Shown: positions 29,453 to 38,301, counted from the stretch's first letter. The stretch: 64,000 bases of DNA from JBBRHQ01 sp963725315 (GCA_963725315.1 CAVRYA010000004.1:186001-250000); one strand, 5' to 3'. The notes: generated by a model from the letters alone, not told the origin. Numbers and translations are program-made.

Positions 29453-30693
29453 CGGCCTCCGCCTGCGCCTCGGCCTCCGCCGCCTTCGCGGCGCGCCCCA
29501 GCTCGCGGCGCGCGATCACCATCTTGTGGACCTCGTCGGGCCCGTCGGCGATCCGCAGCATGCGGCTGAGCGCCACATCGCGCCAGCGGCGTGTCGTCGG
29601 ACATCGCCGAGCGCGCCGTGCACCTGGATGGCGCGATCGAGCACGTCCATGACGACGTTGGCGGCGACGACCTTGATCATCGAGATCTCCTGGCGCGCGG
29701 CGCGCTTGCCGACGGTGTCCATCTTCCAGGCCGCGTAGAGGGTCAGGAGCCGCGCCTGGTCGATCTCCATCCGCGAGCGGGCGATGAAGTCCTGGACGAA
29801 CTGCTTCTCGGCCAGCGGCCCGCCGAAGGCCTCGCGCGTGTTGGCGCGCCGGCACATCATCTCGATCGCCCGCTCGGCGGTGCCGATCGCCCGCATGCAG
29901 TGGTGGATGCGGCCCGGCCCGAGCCGGTCCTGCGCGATCGCGAAGCCGGCGCCCTCGGGCCGAGCAGGTTGGCCGCCGGGACGCGGCAGTCCTCGTAGCG
30001 GATCTCGCAGTGCCCGGGCCCGCCGTCGTGGCCCATCACCGGCACCGGGCGGATCAGGTTGAAGCCGGGCGTGTCGGTCGGGACGAGGATCATGCAGGCC
30101 CGCGCGTGCGGAGCCGCGTCGGGGTCGGTGACGACCATCGCGATCGCGAGCTCGGCGCCGACCGCGCCCGAGGTGAACCACTTGTGCCCGTTGATCACCC
30201 ACTCGTCGCCGTCGCGCACCGCGCGCGCCCGCAGGGTGGTCGGATCCGAGCCGGCCACCTCGGGCTCGGTCATCGAGAAGCAGCTGCGGATCTCGCCGTC
30301 GAGCAGCGGCGCCAGCCAGGCGCTCCTTCTGCTCGTCGGTGCCGTGCTCGGCGAGGATCTCCGATGTTGCCGGTGTCGGGCGCGGCGCAGTTGAAGACCA
30401 TCGGCGCGACGATCGGGCTGCGGCCCATCTCCTCGCAGAGCATGCCCGTACTCCCAGTTGGTCAGACCCGCGCCGTAGCGCTCGTCGGGCATGAACAGGT
30501 TCCAGAGCCCCTCGGACTTCGCCCGCTCGCGCAGCTCGACCAGGACCTCGGGATAGACGGCGTCCGAGTCGACCCTGATCTCGTCGTCGAGCGCCTCGGT
30601 GGCCTCGAGCTCCTGCGGGTAGACGTGCTCCTCGATGAAGGCGACGACGCGCTCGCGCAGCGACTCGACTTGGGGGCTCGGGTTGAAGTCCAT
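29442..30693 (-). pseudogene. acyl-CoA dehydrogenase broken by about six single-base indels
   Basis: Joined across frames the product is a complete acyl-CoA dehydrogenase of about 410 residues, ACAD10/11 type. It has NWEYGMLCEEMGRSPIVAP, then FNCAAPDTGNIEILAEHG, CFSMTEPEVAGSDPTTLRA (flavin site), INGHKWFTSGA, the IHHCMRAIGTAERAIEMMC helix, RAIQVHGALGMSDDTPL and ADGPDEVHKMVIARREL. Frame changes fall near 30446, 30361, 30319, 29958, 29604 and 29588. Each repaired stretch keeps normal codon use, so decay is recent or the sequence is faulty. The intact form would oxidise acyl-CoA or, with the adjacent kinase, eliminate phosphate from 4-phosphoacyl-CoA. The ATG at 30691-30693 opens MDFNPSPQVESLRERV, a typical family start. 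Confidence 0.8.
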
Positions 30694-30740
30694 GGGCCGT
30701 CCTCTCTTGCGGGGTCGGGGCGAACGCTACCGCGGCCGGC

Positions 30741-31496
30741 TCAGCGGCGGCGGTAGCGGGTGAAGAGCTCGCCCTCGCGCTCCAGAAGCCGGACCAGCTC
30801 GAGCCCCGCGACCTCGGGCAGCTCGCCCTCGAGGATGTGCGGGCCGCCGCCCCCCGAGAGCTTGGGAGCGATCGTCACGAACAGCTCGTCGACCAGGCCC
30901 GCCGCCTCCAGCTCGCCGTGCAGCCCCGGCCCGCCCTCGCAGAGCAGCGCCCTGACCCCCCGCTCTCGCCGCAGATAGCGCAGGGCGCCGGCGATGTCCA
31001 CCCAGTCGTCGCGGCGGACCACCCGCATCGGTGTCTCGGTCTGCGGCGGCTCGGCCTCCGATGCGGTGAAGACAAGGACGCGACCGCCGCCCGAGGTGAA
31101 GATCGGCGCGTCCCAGGGGAGGTCGAGGCGGCCGCTGACGATCACCGCCAGGGGGTCGTGGGGGAGACCGATCCGCTCGCGGTGCGCCCGCCACTCCGGG
31201 TTGGAGACGATCCGCCCGTAGCGCTCCGCGCGCACCGTCCCGGCGCCGACCATCACCGCGTCGAAGCGGGTCCGCAGCCGCTGCAGCATCTCGGTGTCCG
31301 CGTCGGAGCCGATCTTGCCCGAGCGCCCCTCGATCGCCGCCCGCCCGTCGAGCGTGGTGGCGAAGTTGATCGCCACGAAGGGGCGATCCGCACGGGAGCT
31401 CTCGAAGGGGCGGTAGGCCGCCATCTCATCGGCAACCGTCGTCGAGCCCGCCTCGGGAAGCAGTCGCCGCAGCGTGCTGGAGGCTTCCTCAGGCAC
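30741..31496 (-). CDS. RibD C-terminal-domain pyrimidine reductase-like protein
   Basis: 251 residues of the dihydrofolate-reductase-like fold seen in the reductase half of RibD. Visible parts: FVAINFATTLDGRAAIEGRSGKIG (substrate strand with Asp), FDAVMVGAGTVRAERYG (NADPH loop), LLCEGGPGLHGELEAAGLVDEL and a terminal LFTRYRRR. There is no deaminase domain. Stand-alone members are often annotated pyrimidine reductase family, and some use other substrates. The N-terminal 30 residues (LLPEAGSTTVADEMAAYRP) are the usual lead of actinobacterial members. It overlaps the HD-GYP gene by eight nucleotides and is read from the same transcript. Confidence 0.85.
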   Translation of the reverse strand: MPEEASSTLRRLLPEAGSTTVADEMAAYRPFESSRADRPFVAINFATTLDGRAAIEGRSGKIGSDADTEMLQRLRTRFDAVMVGAGTVRAERYGRIVSNPEWRAHRERIGLPHDPLAVIVSGRLDLPWDAPIFTSGGGRVLVFTASEAEPPQTETPMRVVRRDDWVDIAGALRYLRRERGVRALLCEGGPGLHGELEAAGLVDELFVTIAPKLSGGGGPHILEGELPEVAGLELVRLLEREGELFTRYRRR

Positions 31497-32931
31497 GCAG
31501 GGCCTCGAGCCAGTCCTCGTCGGGGGGCGGGGCCTTGCCCGGGTCGCGGCCGATCCGCTGCAGCGATGCCTCGATCAGCTCCGTCAGCGTCGCGACCACC
31601 TCGGGGTCGAACTGGGTCCCGGCCGCCCCGCGCAGGGTCGAGATCGCCGTCGCGATCGACATCGCCGGGCGGTAGGGGCGGTCGGTGGTCATCGCGTTGA
31701 AGGCGTCGCAGGCGGCGATGATCCTGGCCGGCAGCGGGATCTCCGCCCCGGCCAGGCCGTCCGGGTAGCCGCTGCCGTCGAAGCGCTCGTGATGGGTTCG
31801 GACGACATAGGAGGCCTCGCCGAGGGTGCCGCCGATCCGCTCCAGCATCAGCTGGCCGTCGGTGACGTGCTTCTTCATCACCTCGAACTCCTCGTCGGTG
31901 AGGGGGTCTGCCTTGTGGAGGATCTCCTGCGGCGTGGAGATCTTGCCGATGTCGTGCAGCAGCGCGGCGAACTCGACCTCCCGCTTCTGGCGCTCGCTCA
32001 GCCCGATCCGCTCGGCCACCTCGATCGAGAGGATGACGACGCTGCGGCTGTGCTCGCCGGTGTACTCGTCGCGGGCCGAGATCAGCTCGCCCAGCAGCAG
32101 GGCGGTGCCGCGATAGGCGTCGCTGAGGGCGACGGCCGAGTCGATCCGCGCCTGGCGCTCCCGGGCGAAGACCGCCAGCAGCGCGGCAAGCGGCAGCACC
32201 AGCAGGAAGGCGTAGCTCTGCTCCTGGCTGGCGAAGCCGGCGAGGAGGCCGATCGGGGAGAGCAGTGCGTCGACCAGGTAGACGCTGCGCAGCTCCCTCA
32301 GGTGGGCGAGGGTCGGCACGCCCAGCCCGTAGCGGGCCCGCAGCATCGAGATCGCGGCGTCGATCCCCAACTGCGAGCCCAGCGCCGCCAGGTACACAGG
32401 CCAGTCGCTCCACTGGGGGATCTCCGCTCCGGCGAGGGAGATCACCACCGCCGGGCCGATCGAATACCAGGAGTCGCCGAAGGCCAGCAGGGCGCGCTCC
32501 GGGCGGACCTCGCCCCGCGTGTACTCGGCCGCCTTGGAGAGCAGCAGCCCGGCCGCAACCAGGGCCGGGACGTACGGGGTGGGCAGGACGAAGAGCATCG
32601 GCACGAAGACGAGCTGGGTCGGCACCGTCCACCCGGCGCCGGTGTGGAACTCGACCCGCGCGCTGACCGCAAGGGCGAGCACGGCCGCCACCGCGAGCCA
32701 TGGGTCGAGCGAGCGCTCGCTGGGCAGGAGCAGCGCCGAGCCGGCGGCCGCGATCATGAAGGAGGCCGCGACGATCGCCTCGGTCCGCAGCTCGCGGCGG
32801 CTGAACTCGCTCACCTGGCGGCTGCGGGACTCGGCCAGCAGCCGCTGCACGCCGGGATCGAGGCCCGTGTGGCCACCGCCCGGGAATCCGGCGCTGCTGG
32901 AATGCTCTTGAGGGGTCGGCGGGGGCTCCAT
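31489..32931 (-). CDS. membrane-anchored HD-GYP phosphodiesterase
   Basis: 480 residues from an ATG at 32929-32931. The N-terminal half holds about seven to eight hydrophobic helices (about residues 45-255), then a helical linker and an HD-GYP domain: LLHDIGKIS (HD, about residue 323), KKHVTDGQLML and THHERFDGSGYPDGLAGAEIPLPARII, which includes the diagnostic GYP. Such enzymes hydrolyse cyclic di-GMP at a bimetal site. The membrane half could sense a lipid, quinone or small ligand. A 289-nt gene-free stretch lies upstream (32932-33220) and must hold its promoter. I saw no riboswitch or clear promoter boxes there. Confidence 0.9.
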   Translation of the reverse strand: MEPPPTPQEHSSSAGFPGGGHTGLDPGVQRLLAESRSRQVSEFSRRELRTEAIVAASFMIAAAGSALLLPSERSLDPWLAVAAVLALAVSARVEFHTGAGWTVPTQLVFVPMLFVLPTPYVPALVAAGLLLSKAAEYTRGEVRPERALLAFGDSWYSIGPAVVISLAGAEIPQWSDWPVYLAALGSQLGIDAAISMLRARYGLGVPTLAHLRELRSVYLVDALLSPIGLLAGFASQEQSYAFLLVLPLAALLAVFARERQARIDSAVALSDAYRGTALLLGELISARDEYTGEHSRSVVILSIEVAERIGLSERQKREVEFAALLHDIGKISTPQEILHKADPLTDEEFEVMKKHVTDGQLMLERIGGTLGEASYVVRTHHERFDGSGYPDGLAGAEIPLPARIIAACDAFNAMTTDRPYRPAMSIATAISTLRGAAGTQFDPEVVATLTELIEASLQRIGRDPGKAPPPDEDWLEALRA

Positions 32932-33220
32932 CCGAGCTTGCGCGGCAGCTCCGGCAAGATCTGCGGCCGAAGCAACCGGCAGGCTAGCCGCAGCGGTGGG
33001 TGGCCTTCAAGCTGGACATTCGTATGAGCCGCGAATCAACGGTTATATGGAGGCGTCGGCTCCGAATTGAGGTAGCGGGTACTGGCTCCGAGAGGAGTGC
33101 AGAGCGGCGATCAGTCGCCGCCCAGACCGACATCGGAGACCGAGATGCCCTGGCGCCACTAGAACCCGCCCACTGAGAGCCGTCGCCAAGCGCGCCCCCG
33201 CCCGCCGAGCCGGCGACAGC

Positions 33221-33670
33221 TCAGATTTCGCCCGCGTCGAGCCGAGCCAGGTGCGCGACGTTGGCGCGGTCCTCCTCCTCATCGCTGGCCCCGCTCCCGA
33301 ACCAGGCGTCGAGGATCTCGGTCAGCTCGGCCTCCGAGGTCGAGCGCAGGCTCAGGGCCAGCGCGTTGGCGTCGTTCCAACGCTTGGCGCCGGTTGCGGT
33401 GGCGGCGTCGCCGCAGAGCGCGGCGCGCACCCCGGGGATCTTGTTGGCGGCGATCGAGGCCCCGGTCCCGGTCCAGCAGCAGACGACCGCCTGCTCGGCG
33501 CGGCCCTCGGCGACATCGCGGGCAGCCGCGGCCGCGGCCCAGGCCCAGTCGTCGCGCTCCTCGGGGCTGAGCGCTCCGTGGGGCAGCACGTCGTGGCCGC
33601 GGCGCTCGAGCTCCGCCACCAGCGCCTCGGCGACTCCGACCCGCTCGTCCGCTGCGACCGCGATCCGCAC
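33221..33670 (-). CDS. RpiB/LacAB-family sugar-phosphate isomerase, divergent
   Basis: 149 residues. The RpiB core is evident in VVCCWTGTGASIAANKIPGVRAALCGDAATA (active-site-type Cys and anion-binding GTG) and KRWNDANALALSLRSTS. The normal N-terminal DHAG motif, which supplies a substrate-binding His, is replaced by ADERVG. The family interconverts ribose- or allose-phosphate aldoses and ketoses. The changed N-terminus suggests a different substrate or reduced activity. It lies 24 nt downstream-side of the sulfotransferase gene in the same direction. Confidence 0.82.
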   Translation of the reverse strand: MRIAVAADERVGVAEALVAELERRGHDVLPHGALSPEERDDWAWAAAAAARDVAEGRAEQAVVCCWTGTGASIAANKIPGVRAALCGDAATATGAKRWNDANALALSLRSTSEAELTEILDAWFGSGASDEEEDRANVAHLARLDAGEI

Positions 33671-33694
33671 CGGGGAGAGAGTAGGGGCTACGGA

Positions 33695-34684
33695 CTAGGA
33701 GTAGTCGTGCCAGCCGGCGAACTCGCGGCCGGCGAACTGCTGCAGCGCGGCTGAGTCCTCGCCGAAGCGGCCCCGCAGCGTCTCGAAGACATCGTCGGGG
33801 AGCTTCGGCTTCGGCGCCGGCGCCGCCTCGGGGTCGTGGACGACCTTCTCGACGATCCAGCGCATCGACTCCGGGAGGCGGTCGAAGTTGCGATCGAAGG
33901 AGCGCAGCCCCGGGAGCTTGATCAGCCGCTCCATGAGCTGGTAGCGGTCGCCCTGCTTGGCGCTCGAGCGCTCCCATTCGCGGTCGAACTGCTCTGAGCT
34001 GAAGGCCTCGTCGACCCCGGCGAAGCGGAAGGCCCTTCGCATCGTCTCGTCTCGCTCGCCCTGAAGCTCCTCCTGGGTGAAGACCTCGATCTGCTCGCGC
34101 TCGAACAGCTTCAGGTAGGGCTGGAGCTGCATCCAGTAGAGCGAGCGCTCGACGTAGGCCGTGTCGGGGGCGGTGAGCGTCGGCGTCAGCTCCCGCCGCT
34201 CATAGCCTGCGCCGGTTGCATGGACCCAGTGGGAGAGCAACCGCTTGATCGGGTCGCGGACCATGTAGATCAGACGGGCATCGGGGCAGTGCTCGTGGAT
34301 CCGCTCGGCGACTCCGGTGTAGCGCGGCAGGTTGGTGTAGTGGGGCGAGGACTCGCCGCGCACACGGAAGCGATCGTCGAAGCGGCCCGCGTACCAGTCG
34401 AGCCCCAGGTCCCAGTTGAGCTCGGAGACGAAGAAGTTCAGCTCCTTGGGCTTCGACATCTGGATCTCGGGATGAAGGCCGAGGTAGTGGTGGATGCTGG
34501 TCGTCCCGCACTTCAGCCCGCCGATGATGATCAGGTTCGGCATCGTCGCGTGACGCTTGCGGCGGCGGCGGAAGCGGCGCTTGCGGTCGGCCGTGAAGCG
34601 CTCGCGGGCACGGGCACACATCGCCTCGTCGGCGGGATCGTAGGTCGCGGCGGGGGCGACGATCTGGGTCTCGGCCTCGGACAA
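33695..34684 (-). CDS. sulfotransferase-domain protein
   Basis: 329 residues from a start at 34684. The PAPS 5'-phosphosulfate loop is LIIIGGLKCGTTSIHHYLGLHP (about residue 53) and the 3'-phosphate loop is YMVRDPIKRLLSHW (about residue 140). KPKELNFFV is the typical strand after the loop. Such proteins move sulfate from PAPS to lipid, sugar or protein hydroxyls or amines. An Arg-rich patch (DRKRRFRRRRKRHA) precedes the domain. No PAPS-synthesis genes are in view. It is divergent from the flippase-like gene, with 30 nt between starts. Confidence 0.9.
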   Translation of the reverse strand: MSEAETQIVAPAATYDPADEAMCARARERFTADRKRRFRRRRKRHATMPNLIIIGGLKCGTTSIHHYLGLHPEIQMSKPKELNFFVSELNWDLGLDWYAGRFDDRFRVRGESSPHYTNLPRYTGVAERIHEHCPDARLIYMVRDPIKRLLSHWVHATGAGYERRELTPTLTAPDTAYVERSLYWMQLQPYLKLFEREQIEVFTQEELQGERDETMRRAFRFAGVDEAFSSEQFDREWERSSAKQGDRYQLMERLIKLPGLRSFDRNFDRLPESMRWIVEKVVHDPEAAPAPKPKLPDDVFETLRGRFGEDSAALQQFAGREFAGWHDYS

Positions 34685-34714
34685 GGCTGGCTAGTGTAGC
34701 TTCGCCGCGAGACC

Positions 34715-35722
34715 GTGATCGCGGCTGACTTCTCCTCGAGCTTTCGCTCCTTCACCGACGCCGCCGGCGCCTTCTTCTCCCACTTGGCCGACGTGCGCTG
34801 GCTGCCCTTCGCCCTGGCGCTGGCGATGCTGACCGCGATGCAGCTCTCGCGCGCTCGCGCCTGGCACAACGTGCTGCGCGCCGCCTACCCGGGGACGCCG
34901 ATCTCCTTCGTCCGCGTCGCCGCCTCCTACCTGGCCGGCGCGGGGATCAACGCGATCATCCCGGCCCGGGCCGGCGACGTCACCAAGATCTTCCTGGTCA
35001 AGAAGCAGATCCCGCACTCCTCCTACCCGGCGGTGACCTCCTCCTTCTTCGTGCAGTCGGTCTTCGACACCACGGTAGGCGCCCTGGTCCTGCTCTACGC
35101 GGTCACCCAGGGCCTCTTGCCCCGGCCGCCCGAGCTGCCCGACCTGCCCGCCTTCGACATCGCCTTCTGGGCCGAGAAGCCCCAGCTCCTGATCTTCATC
35201 GTCACCTTGCTCGGGGTCGGCTCGATCGTCGCCTTCGCCCTGCTGGCCCGCCGCGCCGAGGAGTTCTGGTCGCGGATCAAGCAGGGGCTCGTGGTGCTCA
35301 CCGACCCGCCCCGCTACCTGCGCCAGGTCGCGGCCTGGCAGGGGATCGGCTGGCTCTGCCGCTTCGCCGCCTTCTGGTTCTTCCTCGAGGCGTTTCAGAT
35401 CGGCGGCTCGATCGCCAACGTGATGCTGGTGATGAGCGTGCAGGCGATCGCCACGATCGTTCCCTTAACCCCCGGGGGGGCGGGAGCGCAGCAGGCCCTC
35501 CTCGTAGCGACGCTCGAGGGCCCCTCGCGCTCGGCGGTGCTCTCCTTCTCGGTCGGCACCCAGATCGCGATGGCGGCATGGTCGGTCGTCCTCGGTTTCG
35601 GCGCGATCCTGCTCGTCTTCGGCACCACCGACTGGCGCGGGCTGATGCGCGACGCCGAGTCCGACGCGGCGATGGAGGGCCCGGCCGAGCCGGCGACCGC
35701 TCAGCTCGACCAGCCCGGATAG
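34715..35722 (+). CDS. LPG-synthase-TM-domain / UPF0104 membrane protein
   Basis: 335 residues with about seven hydrophobic helices. Typical signatures: FVRVAASYLAGAGINAIIPARAGDVTKIFLVKKQ (a loop found in the YbhN/AglD family) and IVPLTPGGAGAQQALL near the sixth helix. Members are flippases or the membrane half of lysyl-phosphatidylglycerol synthases and are thought to move polyprenyl- or phospholipid-linked substrates. Here the catalytic synthase domain is absent. It starts GTG at 34715. Its 3' end overlaps the TadE-like gene on the other strand by about 20 nt. Confidence 0.88.
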   Translation: MIAADFSSSFRSFTDAAGAFFSHLADVRWLPFALALAMLTAMQLSRARAWHNVLRAAYPGTPISFVRVAASYLAGAGINAIIPARAGDVTKIFLVKKQIPHSSYPAVTSSFFVQSVFDTTVGALVLLYAVTQGLLPRPPELPDLPAFDIAFWAEKPQLLIFIVTLLGVGSIVAFALLARRAEEFWSRIKQGLVVLTDPPRYLRQVAAWQGIGWLCRFAAFWFFLEAFQIGGSIANVMLVMSVQAIATIVPLTPGGAGAQQALLVATLEGPSRSAVLSFSVGTQIAMAAWSVVLGFGAILLVFGTTDWRGLMRDAESDAAMEGPAEPATAQLDQPG

Positions 35723-36359
35723 CGGCCGGGAACCCGCCACTGCCACGGCGGGCGCTCGCTCGGCGGGAAGTCGTAGTGGTTGCGGCCGGGGAGGGTCTCC
35801 AGCGGTACCAGGTTCGGGTCGTCGCGGAGCAGTACCCGAACCCCCGAAGCCGCCGCGACGTCGGCCCGGTCGGCGAGGCGGCCGACGCGCTCCCAGCCGA
35901 GGCCGGGCGGTAGAGCCAGTAGGTGACGCGGACCGTGCCATCGCGGCGGCGGTCATCCGAGATCTCGGTGAACGCCGTGATACGACGTCCGGAGGAGGTC
36001 AGGTGCTCGCCCGCGCCGCCCGGGAGCGGGACCGCGCAGCTCTCGCGGCGGCAGCGGCGGAAGTCCACCGGGACCAGCGGCAGGCCGGAGGGGCCGACCA
36101 CGGCCGCGGGCCTCGGCGCCAGCGTTCGCACCAGCCGCGCCAGCGGCCAGCCGTAGGCCGGGACCAGAGGGTGGTGGCGGCAGGCGTCCGGGAGGCGCGG
36201 CGCGCAGGCGATGCGCCGGGCGATCGCCCCCGCCAGCCCGCGTCCGGAATCGAGTCCGTCCCCGGCGAGGATCGAGGAGATCCCAGCGAGCACCAGGAGG
36301 GCGATCAGGGCGGCCAGGCCGGCCTGCTCGACCGTGGCGGATCCTCTCTGCGAGCCCAT
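35701..36359 (-). CDS. TadE/pilin-like surface protein (one frameshift)
   Basis: About 219 residues after repair. The start MGSQRGSATVEQAGLAALIALLVLAGI is a TadE/TadG-like N-terminus: a short basic leader, a conserved Glu and one long hydrophobic helix. The rest is extracytoplasmic, with several Cys (CAPRLPDAC, CRRESC) and Pro. In the main frame the reading collapses after YWLYRP near 35906. One inserted base restores LGWERVGRLADRADVAAASG and a Trp/Tyr-rich end (NHYDFPPSERPPWQW) that stops at 35701. The repaired end overlaps the convergent flippase gene. No other Tad genes are nearby, so a pilus role is unproven. Confidence 0.65.
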
Positions 36360-36458
36360 CCCGCCAAGCTAGGCGGGCCCGGCGCGCGGCAGTGGTGCGC
36401 AGAGTCAAGATTCCGCGCCGGCTCTGACCCGCACCCGCACCCGTCTATCCTGAACGCG

Positions 36459-36728
36459 ATGGAAGGCAACCCTTTCAATCTCTTCGGCGACCCGGACGAG
36501 TTCCGCGCCCGGATGGAGGAGATGGCCGAGCAGATGCAGTCCTCTCAGCGGGTCGCCTGGGCCGACAACGCGATCAAGCTCGCCGTCGACATGACGGTCG
36601 CCGCGATCCACCGGCTCGAGCTCTCGGGATCGAGCGACGAGCAGGCGGTGCAGGTCCGGGATGCGATCCGCATCCTCTTCCCCGAGGCGGTGACGCTCGT
36701 CCGCGAGGCGCGCGAGGGTCTCTCCTAG
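36459..36728 (+). CDS. small hypothetical helical protein
   Basis: 89 residues, predicted largely helical. It begins MEGNPFNLFGDPDEFRARMEEMAEQ, with an amphipathic helix, followed by QRVAWADNAIKLAVDMTVAAIHRLELSG and a final VRDAIRILFPEAVTLVREA helix. No cysteine, signal peptide or known motif. It is four nucleotides upstream of the alpha/beta-hydrolase-like gene and co-directional, so probably co-transcribed. The ATG at 36459 fits codon use; the ribosome site is weak. Function unknown. Confidence 0.7.
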   Translation: MEGNPFNLFGDPDEFRARMEEMAEQMQSSQRVAWADNAIKLAVDMTVAAIHRLELSGSSDEQAVQVRDAIRILFPEAVTLVREAREGLS

Positions 36729-36732
36729 CCGA

Positions 36733-37551
36733 GTGCCGCACGCGCACGGGGTCGACCTGGCGCACTGGGAGCGAGGATCGGGTCCCGGGGTCCTCTTCAT
36801 CCACGAGACGGCCACCGGCGCTGAGGTCTGGCGAGCGCTGGCAGAGGCGCTCGGGCAAGGGGTCCGCTCGATCGCCTACGACCGCCGCGGCTGGGGCCGT
36901 TCAGAGGTCCCGCCGTCCTACGCCCGGACCACGGTGGAGGAGCAGTCCGAGGACGCCGCGGCCCTTCTGGAGGCGCTCGGCGCCGGCCGCGCGCTGCTCT
37001 GCGGGGCGGGCCTGGGCGCCGTGGTGGCCCTCGATCTGGTCCTGCGCCGCCCTGACCTGACCGGCGGGGCGGTCCTGATCGAGCCGCCCCTGCTCGCCCT
37101 CGTCGCGGAGGCCACCGAGGGCCTCTCGGCCGACCGCGTCGCGATCGAGGAGGCGCTCCGCGAGGGCGGACCCGAAGCGGCGCTCGACCTCTACCTGGCC
37201 GGTGGGCTGCCGTTTCTCGGCCCGGGCGCCGAGCGGATCCCCGCGGAGGTCTCGAGCGTTGCGAGCGAGCGGCCGCTCAGCCTCTTCGCCGAGCTCGGAG
37301 CGGTCCCGTCCTGGTCGCTGCGCCCGGCCGAGCTGGGCGCGGTCGAGGTGCCTACGAAGATCGTCGTCTCGCCGTCGACCCCCCAGCCGCTCAGCACCGC
37401 GGCCGTCGAGCTCTCAGGCCGGCTGCGAGGCAGCGAGGTCGTCGAGCTCGGGGGCGAGGGGCTGCCGCACCTATCCGCCGCCTCCGAGCTCGCTCCTTTG
37501 CTGGCCGAGCTGCTCGAGGAGGGTGGCGACGCGGCGGGGCTCAGTGGATGA
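36733..37551 (+). CDS. alpha/beta-hydrolase-fold protein with altered nucleophile elbow
   Basis: 272 residues from a GTG. The fold is clear: VLFIHETATGAEVWRALAEAL (oxyanion region), IAYDRRGWGRSEVPP and a late EVVELGGEGLPHLSAASELAPLL with the usual C-terminal His. The nucleophile elbow, normally G-x-S-x-G, reads LLCGAGLGAVVALDLVL, so Ser is replaced by Gly. Ordinary ester or epoxide hydrolysis by a Ser or Asp nucleophile is not supported. It could be a binding protein or use a different mechanism. Coupled to the small helical protein gene upstream. Confidence 0.82.
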   Translation: MPHAHGVDLAHWERGSGPGVLFIHETATGAEVWRALAEALGQGVRSIAYDRRGWGRSEVPPSYARTTVEEQSEDAAALLEALGAGRALLCGAGLGAVVALDLVLRRPDLTGGAVLIEPPLLALVAEATEGLSADRVAIEEALREGGPEAALDLYLAGGLPFLGPGAERIPAEVSSVASERPLSLFAELGAVPSWSLRPAELGAVEVPTKIVVSPSTPQPLSTAAVELSGRLRGSEVVELGGEGLPHLSAASELAPLLAELLEEGGDAAGLSG

Positions 37552-37578
37552 GCGCCGCTCGAGGCGGAGCCGAAGGAC

Positions 37579-38301
37579 TCAGTTGCCGATCACGACCGTG
37601 GCGCGGAAATCCGTGGGCTTCGACTTCCCGGGGGCGGGCGTCTGGGCGATCACCTTGCCGCGGTTCTTCCGTCCGGCGCTGCGGTGCTCGATCTTCGCCT
37701 TCTCGTCGCATCCGTCTCGGCCGATTTTCAGCCGCCCGCCGCGCTCGGCGCCGGCGGCGAGGAGCTCGGCCAGCAAGGCGATCGGCAGGGCGAGCGGGGT
37801 CGCCAGCAGGCTGATCGCGAGGTCCAGCCGTCGCTGCCAGGGCTTTTCAGCCTTGGTCGCGGTCGCTCGGCCAAGGCGCCCCAAGGCGACGTTGTGCCCG
37901 AACGTGAAGCTGTTCAGGAGGGTCTGCCACATCGCGGCGATCGCCGGGCCCCGCCGAGCCCCGGAGCACCCCAGCAGGCGCAGCGACTCGACGGTGAAGA
38001 AGAATCGCCTGGCCGGCTCCAGCGCCGACCAGCCCGAGCCACCGATCCAGGCCTGGAGGCTGGCGCGGTTCGGTGCCTCGCCCTCAGCCGCAGCAGCCGA
38101 GGCCGCTGCGGCCGCCTCATCCCGCTCCGCCGCGCCGCCCTTGACCGCGAGGCCGCAGCGCTCGCAGCGCCGCACCGGGAGCCCGGCCGGGCGCACCATC
38201 GCCCAGCCGAACAGTGGCTCGCCGCAGGCCGGGCAGGGTGGGTTCTCGGGCCCGCTCCCGGCCTCGAGGGGGACCGACGGACGCTTCTCGCCGATCGCCA
38301 T
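37579..38301 (-). CDS. zinc-ribbon membrane protein, unknown function
   Basis: 240 residues. The N-terminus has two CxxC pairs (CPAC and CERC, about residues 23-26 and 46-49), a zinc ribbon, followed by an Ala-rich linker, a helical domain (ARRFFFTVESLRLLGCSG), a hydrophobic segment (LDLAISLLATPLALPIALLAELLAAG, about 162-187) and a Lys/Arg-rich tail. The start ATG shares one base with the stop of the preceding gene (TGATG). The mixture suggests a cytosolic zinc ribbon tethered to the membrane. No family is recognised. Confidence 0.68.
   Translation of the reverse strand: MAIGEKRPSVPLEAGSGPENPPCPACGEPLFGWAMVRPAGLPVRRCERCGLAVKGGAAERDEAAAAASAAAAEGEAPNRASLQAWIGGSGWSALEPARRFFFTVESLRLLGCSGARRGPAIAAMWQTLLNSFTFGHNVALGRLGRATATKAEKPWQRRLDLAISLLATPLALPIALLAELLAAGAERGGRLKIGRDGCDEKAKIEHRSAGRKNRGKVIAQTPAPGKSKPTDFRATVVIGN

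Noticed and set aside
32932..33220. Cyclic di-GMP riboswitch upstream of the HD-GYP gene
   Set aside because: I looked for GEMM-I/II conserved blocks on the minus strand of this gap and found none.
33043..33282. 79-codon minus-strand frame upstream of the HD-GYP gene
   Set aside because: Partly overlaps the RpiB-like gene end, no motif, atypical composition and no ribosome site.
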